A stretch of DNA of 11,413 nucleotides from an uncultured Mailhella sp. (lineage in GTDB: Bacteria > Desulfobacterota > Desulfovibrionia > Desulfovibrionales > Desulfovibrionaceae): positions 1 to 11,413 of the forward strand of contig CALUWZ010000044.1 of NCBI GenBank assembly GCA_944324625.1, given 5' to 3'. A program made the translations under genes and the position numbers. A model generated the notes under the pieces. That model did no database searches. It saw nothing but the letters and a program-made list of their open reading frames with translations, and was not told where the DNA came from. Below are positions 6,122 through 11,413 of this stretch, in pieces (positions within the stretch are counted from its first letter, which is position 1; each line of letters opens with the position of its first letter).

Positions 6122-6811
6122 ATGGAACTTCTGGATTTAGCTTTTTATACGGAACGGGTCATTCCCAAACTCAATGAAGGCCTTATCGAAAGCCTGTGGC
6201 TTATCATTCCCGCCTCGCTCATCGGCGGCAGTTTCGGCGTGCTCATGGGCGTGCTTCGCGTGTTCGGAACAAAATGGATCAAAAAAATTGCCGATACGTT
6301 TGTGGCTGTTATCCGCGGCGTTCCGCTGACCATTCAGCTCATGATCTTATATTTCGGCCTGCCCTATCTGCCCTTTGTCAAAATATTTCTGACCCCCTAT
6401 CAGGCTGCCCTCATAGGCTTTATCTTCTGTACCGGCGCATATCAGTCCGAATATATCCGCGGTGCGCTCCTGTCCATTAAACAGGGACAAATCAAAGCAG
6501 GTCAGGCCCTCGGCATGACAAAACTGCAGATAATTTGGTCCGTCATCATTCCTCAGGCTTTTCGCAAAGCCATTCCGGGCTGCGGCAACGAAATAATTTA
6601 TCTCATTAAATACAGCTCCCTTGCTTACATTGTCACCCACATTGAACTCACGGGCGAAGCAAAAATTCTTGTATCAAGAACATTCCGCCCCACGGAAATT
6701 TACCTGCTGGCAGGCTGTTATTATTTATTCTTGGTTACTTTGGCAACTTGGATTCTTCACGCACTGGAGCGCAAGCTCTACATACCCGGCTTCGGCAAAG
6801 CCAATTCCTAA
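6122..6811 (+). CDS. Polar amino-acid ABC transporter permease (second)
   Basis: Second inner-membrane permease of 229 residues, paralogous to the first. Together they form the heterodimeric channel. Hydrophobic segments lie at about residues 25-45, 62-82, 93-108 and 193-214. The EAA loop is KAGQALGMTKLQIIWSVIIP (125-144), followed by QAFRKAIPG. Both permeases share the pattern RGVP...YFGL...YQSxxxRG and end in ERKxxIPGxG/Y. The gap from the ATPase gene is 14 bp and the ribosome site is weak (GGA near 6112). lepA starts only 6 bp after its stop. Confidence 0.9.
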   Translation: MELLDLAFYTERVIPKLNEGLIESLWLIIPASLIGGSFGVLMGVLRVFGTKWIKKIADTFVAVIRGVPLTIQLMILYFGLPYLPFVKIFLTPYQAALIGFIFCTGAYQSEYIRGALLSIKQGQIKAGQALGMTKLQIIWSVIIPQAFRKAIPGCGNEIIYLIKYSSLAYIVTHIELTGEAKILVSRTFRPTEIYLLAGCYYLFLVTLATWILHALERKLYIPGFGKANS

Positions 6812-6817
6812 ACTTTT

Positions 6818-8632
6818 ATGGCAAATTCAAACTTAGAGCATATCAGAAACTTTTCCATCATCGCCCACATTGACCACGGCAAATCCACTCTTGCGGACAG
6901 AATTTTGGAATTTACCAACCTTGTCAGCGACCGTGAAAAAAAAGACCAATATCTTGACAACATGGATTTGGAACGTGAACGCGGCATTACCATTAAAGCA
7001 CAGACCGTGCGCATTCCCTATAAGCATACGGACGGCAAAGAATATATCCTGAACCTTATCGACACTCCCGGACACGTGGACTTCAACTATGAAGTATCCC
7101 GCTCTCTGGCTGCCTGCGACGGCGCACTCTTGGTTGTTGACGCAACACAGGGCGTGGAAGCCCAAACCCTTGCCAACGTTTACCTTGCCCTTGACCACAA
7201 TCACGAAATAGTGCCCGTACTCAACAAAATAGACCTGCCAAGCGCAGACGTGGACAGAGTGCGCACGGAAATCGAAGAAAGCATAGGCCTTGACTGTACC
7301 GACGCGGTACCTGTATCCGCCAAAACAGGCCTCAACATAGATCAGGTTTTGGCTGCCATCGTGGAACGCCTGCCCGCCCCGAAAGGCGATCTGGAAGCAC
7401 CCCTGAAAGCGCTTATTTTCGACTCTTGGTATGATTCCTATCAGGGAGTAGTTGTACTTTTCCGCATCATGGACGGCAAAATCAAAAAAGGCGACAAAAT
7501 CCGCCTTATGGCCACGGATAAGGAATACGAAGTCATACGCCTCGGCGTATTTTCCCCAACCCCGGTGGACATGAAAGAACTTGGCGCAGGCGAAGTAGGT
7601 TTTCTCTGCGGCAATATAAAAGAACTCGGCGACGCCCGTGTAGGCGACACCATCACCCTTGCCGCAAATCCGGCAGAATCCCCTGTCCCCGGATTCAAGG
7701 AAGTGCAGTCCATGGTTTTCTGCGGTCTGTACCCCACTGATTCCGCCGATTACGAAAACCTGAAAACTGCCCTTGAAAAACTTCAGCTCAACGACGCGGC
7801 TTTTTCCTTTGAGCCCGAAACGTCACAGGCCCTCGGTTTTGGCTTCCGCTGCGGTTTTCTCGGCCTTCTGCACATGGAAATCATTCAGGAACGCCTTGAA
7901 CGGGAATTTCAGGTGGAACTTATTGCCACGGCTCCGTCCGTTATTTATAAAGTACTGACAACTGACGGACAGGAACTTTCCATTGACAACCCCTCAAAAC
8001 TCCCCGATCCCGGCAAAATCGAAACGCTTTATGAACCCTATGTAAAAATGGATATCCACGTTCCGCAGGAATTTGTGGGCAACGTGCTCAAACTCTGCGA
8101 AGAAAAGCGCGGCATACAAAAAAACATGGGCTACCTGACTTCTTCCCGTGTAGTCATTACGTATGAACTGCCCTTTGCGGAAATTGTATACGATTTCTTT
8201 GACAAGCTGAAATCAGGCACCAAAGGCTATGCCTCCATGGATTACGAACCCATTGATTACCGCGCCTCCAACCTTGTAAAGCTTGATATTATGCTCAACG
8301 GCGACCCCGTTGACGCGCTTGCCGTTATCGTGCACCGCGACAAAGCCTACTATTACGGCAGAAACCTTGCCCTGAAACTCAAGCGCACCATTCCCCGCCA
8401 GCTTTTTGAAGTGGCCATTCAGGCTGCAATCGGCCAAAAAATCATTGCCCGCGAAACGGTTTCCGCTTTCCGCAAAAACGTTACCGCAAAATGCTACGGC
8501 GGTGACATTACCCGTAAGCGCAAACTGCTCGAAAAACAAAAAGAAGGCAAAAAGCGCATGAAACGCATGGGCAACGTGGAACTTCCGCAGGAAGCCTTCC
8601 TTGCTGCCCTTTCCGTCGGCGACGAAAGTTAA
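6818..8632 (+). CDS. lepA: Elongation factor 4 (LepA), ribosomal back-translocase GTPase
   Basis: Translational GTPase of 604 residues that acts on the 70S ribosome. It has been described as a back-translocase and as a factor helping 30S biogenesis or initiation. The G domain is intact: G1 AHIDHGKST (16-24), G2 RGITI (55-59), G3 DTPGHVDF (82-89, with the catalytic His86), G4 NKID (136-139) and G5 SAKTG. The LepA-specific C-terminal domain ends with [22 protein letters not shown], close to the usual KMKxxGxVxIPQEAF. Length is normal (about 600). The ATG is 6 bp after the permease stop and lacks a clear Shine-Dalgarno (AACTTTT precedes it), so initiation probably depends on coupling to the permease gene or on a relaxed start. 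No promoter of its own is evident. Confidence 0.98.
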   Translation: MANSNLEHIRNFSIIAHIDHGKSTLADRILEFTNLVSDREKKDQYLDNMDLERERGITIKAQTVRIPYKHTDGKEYILNLIDTPGHVDFNYEVSRSLAACDGALLVVDATQGVEAQTLANVYLALDHNHEIVPVLNKIDLPSADVDRVRTEIEESIGLDCTDAVPVSAKTGLNIDQVLAAIVERLPAPKGDLEAPLKALIFDSWYDSYQGVVVLFRIMDGKIKKGDKIRLMATDKEYEVIRLGVFSPTPVDMKELGAGEVGFLCGNIKELGDARVGDTITLAANPAESPVPGFKEVQSMVFCGLYPTDSADYENLKTALEKLQLNDAAFSFEPETSQALGFGFRCGFLGLLHMEIIQERLEREFQVELIATAPSVIYKVLTTDGQELSIDNPSKLPDPGKIETLYEPYVKMDIHVPQEFVGNVLKLCEEKRGIQKNMGYLTSSRVVITYELPFAEIVYDFFDKLKSGTKGYASMDYEPIDYRASNLVKLDIMLNGDPVDALAVIVHRDKAYYYGRNLALKLKRTIPRQLFEVAIQAAIGQKIIARETVSAFRKNVTAKCYGGDITRKRKLLEKQKEGKKRMKRMGNVELPQEAFLAALSVGDES

Positions 8633-8650
8633 TTTTTGCTTTTATTTTTT

Positions 8651-8704
8651 TGCAGGGGAAAACTTTTGCAAAAGTTTTCCCCTGCACCCCTTTCAAAAAC
8701 TTTT
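8651..8704. repeat. 36-nt perfect palindrome with a third complementary arm, downstream of lepA
   Basis: Bases 8651-8686 are a perfect palindrome beginning TGCAGGGGAAAACTTTT and centred on G8668/C8669. AAAACTTTT recurs at 8696-8704, so AAAAGTTTT (8670-8678) can pair either with 8659-8667 or with 8696-8704. A T-rich tract (8641-8651) precedes the palindrome and none follows, so it is not a standard intrinsic terminator on either strand, although it starts 18 bp after the lepA stop and may still end lepA transcripts. I recall similar GGGGAAAACTTTT palindromes as dispersed intergenic elements in Desulfovibrio-type genomes; this cannot be checked from one copy. Confidence 0.65.
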
Positions 8705-8708
8705 AATA

Positions 8709-8736
8709 CATTAATTTTTAAAATTATTAATTAATG
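8709..8736. repeat. AT-rich inverted repeat in the lepA-rpmI gap, possible promoter region
   Basis: CATTAATT (8709-8716) and AATTAATG (8729-8736) flank a 12-bp AT-only spacer. TAAAAT at 8719-8724 resembles a -10 box, but I see no matching -35 at normal distance. The stretch probably includes the rpmI promoter or an upstream AT-rich element. The exact start is not determinable. Confidence 0.3.
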
Positions 8737-8760
8737 GCACGGAACTGAAAGTATTTTTCC

Positions 8761-8950
8761 GCGTAAAAATGCAGCTGCATTTACCGCAAAATTGCAAAAC
8801 GAAAAAATTCGGCAATCCCCGCAGACTTGCCCGAAAAAGAAAGCGGCAAAATCTTTTCCCCGAAAAATTAAAAATTTCTGCATTTTTTGCTTGCTTTTTG
8901 TCCGAAAAAATGCAAAATAACGTTCTCAACATTGTAGCCATTTTTATGGC
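8761..8950 (+). ncRNA. Candidate structured mRNA leader of rpmI-rplT
   Basis: The 200 bp before rpmI contain no convincing gene but several complementary segments: s1 AAAAATGCAG (8765-8774), s2 CTGCATTT (8775-8782), s3 CTGCATTTTT (8878-8887, extended to a sixth T at 8888) and s4 AAAAAATGCA (8905-8914). s1 can pair with s2 (local hairpin, AGCT loop) or with s3 (10 bp, long range). s3 can pair instead with s4 (10 bp, 16-nt loop), and s4 also matches s2. Further stems are ATTGC/GCAAT with CGAA/TTCG (8791-8816, with a 4-nt bulge) and GCCAT/ATGGC (8937-8950), which ends 10 nt before the rpmI Shine-Dalgarno. L20 represses its own operon through leader RNA in well-studied bacteria; this leader does not obviously copy those. 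Complementarity is seen; function is inferred. Confidence 0.4.
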
Positions 8951-8973
8951 AATTAAGTAAAGGAGAGAAACTC

Positions 8974-9171
8974 ATGCCTAAAATGAAAACGAGTCGCTCT
9001 GCCGCAAAACGTTTCAGCGTTACTGGCAGCGGTAAATTCCGTCGCCGCCGTCAAGGCCTTCGTCACATTTTGACCAAAAAATGTGCAAAACGCCGTATGA
9101 TTTTGGGTCAAAGCGCATTGGTTGACAAAACCAACGAAAAAGCACTCCGCCGTCTTATGCCCTACGCATAA
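8974..9171 (+). CDS. rpmI: 50S ribosomal protein L35
   Basis: Small basic large-subunit protein of 65 residues (family 64-66). It begins MPKMKTSRSAAKRF and has the expected SGKFRRRRQGLRHILTKKCAKRR core. AAGGAG-type Shine-Dalgarno AGGAG at 8961-8965 lies 8 nt before the ATG. It is followed by rplT, the standard partner. A CKRR-like region (KKCAKRRMI) carries one cysteine. Confidence 0.98.
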   Translation: MPKMKTSRSAAKRFSVTGSGKFRRRRQGLRHILTKKCAKRRMILGQSALVDKTNEKALRRLMPYA

Positions 9172-9208
9172 TCGGCATCGGTCACCGTATTTATTAACAT
9201 ATTTTAAC

Positions 9209-9243
9209 ACTTCACTGGCATAACGATCTCCGCCTCGTGAAGT
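9209..9243 (+). promoter_or_regulatory. Inverted repeat between rpmI and rplT
   Basis: ACTTCAC (9209-9215) and GTGAAGT (9237-9243) are perfect 7-bp complements around 21 nt that include ACGA (9223-9226) and TCGT (9235-9238), which compete with the outer stem by overlapping its right arm. The structure ends 7 nt before the rplT Shine-Dalgarno TGGAGG (9251-9256). It could modulate L20 translation or be an L20-binding site; this is speculative. Confidence 0.35.
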
Positions 9244-9262
9244 TGATTATTGGAGGTATTCC

Positions 9263-9616
9263 ATGCGTGTAAAGAGAGGTCTTGCTAGTCATCGCAGACA
9301 CAAGAAATATTTGAAATTGGCAAAGGGCTTCCGCGGCGGCCGCAGCCGTTTGTACCGCACCGCTCGTGAAGCTGTTGAACGCTCATTGGTTTATGCTTAT
9401 CACGGCCGCAAACTCCGCAAACGTGATTTCCGTAAACTTTGGATTATGCGTATCAACGCAGGCGCCCGTTTGAACGGTCTTTCCTATTCACGCTTTATGC
9501 ACGGCTTGGAACTTGCAGGTGTTGTTATCAACCGTAAGATGCTTGCCGACTTGGCTGTTCGCGAAAAAGCCGACTTTGCTGCTCTTGTGGAATTAGCTAA
9601 AGCTAAACTTGCTTAA
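9263..9616 (+). CDS. rplT: 50S ribosomal protein L20
   Basis: Large-subunit assembly protein of 117 residues that binds 23S rRNA. It starts [23 protein letters not shown] in family style (given here as [18 protein letters not shown] then LAKGF). The [18 protein letters not shown] segment and the C-terminal globular domain from about residue 60 ([20 protein letters not shown]) are as expected. Strong Shine-Dalgarno TGGAGG lies 6 nt before the ATG. L20 commonly represses its own operon by binding mRNA. A strong terminator follows, making it the last gene of its transcript. Confidence 0.98.
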   Translation: MRVKRGLASHRRHKKYLKLAKGFRGGRSRLYRTAREAVERSLVYAYHGRKLRKRDFRKLWIMRINAGARLNGLSYSRFMHGLELAGVVINRKMLADLAVREKADFAALVELAKAKLA

Positions 9617-9643
9617 TCTCCCACACTTAACGCAATGTTCGAC

Positions 9644-9680
9644 AAGGCAGGGTAAGCTGTTGCTTATTCTGCCTTTTTTT
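9644..9680 (+). terminator. Intrinsic terminator between rplT and pheS
   Basis: AAGGCAGGGTAAGC (9644-9657) pairs with GCTTATTCTGCCTT (9662-9675) over 14 bp, including two G-U pairs, with a TGTT loop. A run of seven T (9674-9680) follows, then more T-rich sequence. It is a canonical Rho-independent terminator 27 bp after the rplT stop. A six-codon ORF over it (9635-9655) has no ribosome site and only one Phe codon, so a pheL-type attenuator is not supported. Confidence 0.9.
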
Positions 9681-9685
9681 CTTAT

Positions 9686-9714
9686 TTTACCGTAAATTAC
9701 ATTCCAAATTTAAT
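9686..9714 (+). promoter_or_regulatory. Candidate promoter of pheS-pheT
   Basis: -35 TTTACC (9686-9691), 17-bp spacer, -10 TTTAAT (9709-9714). It lies directly after the terminator, with a predicted start near 9721. That would leave a leader of only about 10 nt before the pheS ATG at 9731. The very short leader fits the weak ribosome site of pheS. Confidence 0.5.
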
Positions 9715-9730
9715 ACAGCGAGAATTTAGT

Positions 9731-10777
9731 ATGGATATTCAAAGCCAACTTGATAACCTTGCAGGCGAAATGGAAAAAGCCCTTGCGGAAGTTTCCTCCC
9801 TGCAGGACCTTGAAGCGCAACGAGTTAACTTTCTCGGCCGCAAAGGACATTTAGCCCAAATCATGTCCCGCCTGCCGGAACTTTCTCCTGAAGAACGTCC
9901 TGCGTTCGGACAGGCAGCCAATGCCGTAAAAGCAAAGCTTACAGCCATGCTTGAAGAACGCAGAATATCCATGGAACAGGAAAAGGAAGCGGCTCTGCTC
10001 GCCAATTTTGACGCAACGCTTCCCGGAAGAAAACCGTGGCAGGGTTCACTGCATCCCATTACCCGCGCCATGCAGGAAGTGACTTCCGTTTTCCAAAATA
10101 TGGGTTATCAAGTTGTCAGCGGTCCTGAAGTGGATACGGATTTTCACTGCTTTGAGGCCCTGAACATGCCTCCCGAACACCCTGCCCGCGATATGCAGGA
10201 TACCCTGTACATCCAAGAAAAAGTGGTGCTTCGCACCCATACTTCCACCATGCAGATCCGTACCATGCTTAAAAACAAACCGCCCCTTGCCATTATTGCT
10301 CCCGGCAAAGTATACCGCCGTGACTCTGACCTTACCCACACCCCCATGTTCCACCAGATCGAAGGCCTTGTGGTTGACAGACACATCACAATGGCAGACC
10401 TTCGCGGCACGCTCACCGCATTTTTGCAGACCGTCTTCGGAAAACAGACCAAGGTGCGTTTCCGTCCCAGCTTCTTCCCCTTTACGGAACCAAGCGTAGA
10501 AGTCGACATGAGCTGCACCCAGTGCGGCGGCAAAGGCCACCATGCCGACGGAACTCCCTGCCGTATCTGCAAAACAACGGGCTGGCTGGAAATTTTGGGC
10601 GCAGGCATGGTTGACCCTGCAGTATTTGAATCCGTAGGCTACGATCCCAAAGAAGTCACAGGCTTTGCCTTCGGCCTCGGCGTTGAGCGCATCGCCATGC
10701 TCAAATACGGCATTACAGACCTTCGCATTAATTTTGAAAACGACATGAGATACTTATCCCAGTTCACGGGTGCATAA
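9731..10777 (+). CDS. pheS: Phenylalanine--tRNA ligase alpha subunit
   Basis: Catalytic alpha subunit of the alpha2-beta2 class II synthetase, 348 residues (family about 330-350). It charges tRNA-Phe in the cytoplasm. The N-terminal ~90 residues are the coiled-coil tRNA-binding arm. The catalytic core shows [18 protein letters not shown], the ARDMQDTLY segment, [13 protein letters not shown], class II motif 2 [35 protein letters not shown], and motif 3 [16 protein letters not shown] four-cysteine, probably zinc-binding insertion is present: C262-X2-C265 and C277-X2-C280. It is found in many bacterial PheS but not in E. coli. The ribosome site is weak (GAGA about 8 nt upstream). pheT follows after 25 bp, as usual. 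Confidence 0.98.
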   Translation: MDIQSQLDNLAGEMEKALAEVSSLQDLEAQRVNFLGRKGHLAQIMSRLPELSPEERPAFGQAANAVKAKLTAMLEERRISMEQEKEAALLANFDATLPGRKPWQGSLHPITRAMQEVTSVFQNMGYQVVSGPEVDTDFHCFEALNMPPEHPARDMQDTLYIQEKVVLRTHTSTMQIRTMLKNKPPLAIIAPGKVYRRDSDLTHTPMFHQIEGLVVDRHITMADLRGTLTAFLQTVFGKQTKVRFRPSFFPFTEPSVEVDMSCTQCGGKGHHADGTPCRICKTTGWLEILGAGMVDPAVFESVGYDPKEVTGFAFGLGVERIAMLKYGITDLRINFENDMRYLSQFTGA

Positions 10778-10802
10778 TCTCTTTATATACAAGGAAAGAA
10801 CT

Positions 10803-11413
10803 ATGTTATTGAGCTTAAATTGGCTTCGTGAATTTGTTCCCTACAAAGGAAGCGCCGAAGAACTTGGCGACCGCCTCACCATGCTTGGCTTGGAACTTGA
10901 AGAAATTGTCAATCCTTTCCATGAAATCCGTGAAATGGTTATAGGCCGCGTGCTGACCTGCGAAGATCACCCCGATTCCGACCATCTGCACGTCTGCACC
11001 GTCGACCTCGGCGGAGAAGAACCTGTCGGCATTGTCTGCGGAGCGCCGAACGTAGCGGCAGGCCAGCTTGTAGTTGTCGCTCCCGTGGGCTCCACCATGC
11101 CCGGAGGTTTTCAGATCAAAAAAGCAAAACTTCGCGGCGTGCCTTCCAACGGCATGATCTGCTCCGAACGTGAACTCGGCCTCAGCGACGACCACGAAGG
11201 CATTTTGGTGCTTCCTGAAACCGACAGGCACGGCAATCCCTTCAAGCTCGGCATGAGCTTTGTGGAAGCCATGGAAATGGATACCGAAGTTTTGGATATC
11301 AGCATTACTCCGAACCGTGCGGACTGCCTTTCCGTGCTCGGTCTTGCCCGCATGGTGGCAGCAGCATACAATCTGCCCCTGACCATGCCCAAAACGGAAC
11401 TTTGTGAAAAAGG
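10803..11413 (+). CDS. pheT: Phenylalanine--tRNA ligase beta subunit (3' end outside window)
   Basis: N-terminal 203 residues of the roughly 800-residue beta subunit, cut by the window edge. It starts MLLSLNWLREFVPY, as is typical. Residues of about 40-150 form the EMAP/Trbp111-type OB-fold tRNA-binding domain: IGRVLTCEDHPDSDHLHVC, GIVCGAPNV, VAPVGSTMPGGFQIKKAKLRG and the SNGMICSERELGLSDDHEGI stretch. DISITPNRADCLSVLGLAR then opens the B1/B5-type region. AAGGAAAG at 10791-10798 is the ribosome site. It is co-transcribed with pheS. Confidence 0.97.
   Translation, partial: MLLSLNWLREFVPYKGSAEELGDRLTMLGLELEEIVNPFHEIREMVIGRVLTCEDHPDSDHLHVCTVDLGGEEPVGIVCGAPNVAAGQLVVVAPVGSTMPGGFQIKKAKLRGVPSNGMICSERELGLSDDHEGILVLPETDRHGNPFKLGMSFVEAMEMDTEVLDISITPNRADCLSVLGLARMVAAAYNLPLTMPKTELCEK

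Noticed and set aside
8769..8960. Plus-strand 63-codon ORF between lepA and rpmI
   Set aside because: No ribosome site before its ATG, very Lys/Phe-rich composition that mirrors the AT-rich leader, no recognisable domain, and it covers the structured leader. Its last part starting at the ATG near 8910 also lacks a ribosome site.
9635..9655. Six-codon ORF (MFDKAG) over the rplT-pheS terminator as a Phe leader peptide
   Set aside because: Only one Phe codon, no ribosome site, and the hairpin is a plain terminator without an obvious antiterminator partner.
9611..9731. T-box or other tRNA-sensing riboswitch upstream of pheS
   Set aside because: The space is too short, and no T-box-like TGG-containing bulge or antiterminator is visible.
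1..11413. CRISPR arrays, transposons, att sites, phage or toxin-antitoxin genes
   Set aside because: No regularly spaced repeats, transposase or integrase motifs, or terminal inverted repeats were seen. Every sizeable ORF not listed as a gene overlaps a conserved gene in another frame, apart from the rejected 8769-8960 ORF and its minus-strand counterpart in the lepA-rpmI gap.

Overview
The window reads as a chromosomal segment of a moderately AT-rich sulfidogenic bacterium, most likely of the Desulfovibrionaceae (Desulfovibrio/Bilophila-like). This rests on the feel of the LepA, PheS and PheT proteins, on a cysteine desulfidase-type enzyme, and on a long GGGGAAAACTTTT-type intergenic palindrome that I remember as common in that group. 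The assignment is by recognition only, with no search behind it. No mobile element, CRISPR array, tRNA or rRNA is visible.

Left part (1-3020), an amino-acid catabolic cassette. It begins with the 3' nearly complete gene of an XRE-cupin regulator. A 257-bp AT-rich intergenic region follows, carrying a promoter-like element, a perfect 16-bp palindrome and a repeated half-site. Next come an L-cysteine desulfidase / UPF0597 (L-serine dehydratase alpha-like) enzyme and an Asp/Glu/hydantoin-racemase-family protein, which share a direction and are separated by a hairpin. The pair ends in a clean intrinsic terminator (2992-3019). The simplest reading is a ligand-sensing regulator controlling a racemase plus a lyase that release sulfide or ammonia and a keto acid from an amino acid.

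Middle part (3098-6811). A secreted or membrane-anchored thermonuclease lies on the minus strand. Divergent from it is a complete polar amino-acid ABC transporter: periplasmic binding protein, permease, ATPase, permease. It has a very good sigma-70-type promoter, a stem-loop at the predicted transcript start, and a strong hairpin between the binding-protein gene and the permease genes.

Right part (6818-11413), housekeeping translation genes: lepA (6 bp behind the second permease), rpmI, rplT, pheS and the 5' part of pheT. infC and thrS, which often precede rpmI-rplT, are not here; lepA takes their place. The 341-bp lepA-rpmI gap has no convincing gene. It holds a perfect 36-nt palindrome and, nearer rpmI, a set of mutually exclusive complementary segments that look like an RNA leader. 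rplT is followed by a strong terminator, and pheS has its own promoter just behind it, so pheST is probably transcribed independently.

The most interesting unexplained items are the rpmI leader with its alternative pairings, the 36-nt palindrome with a third competing arm, the operator-like array upstream of the desulfidase, and the desulfidase-racemase pairing.
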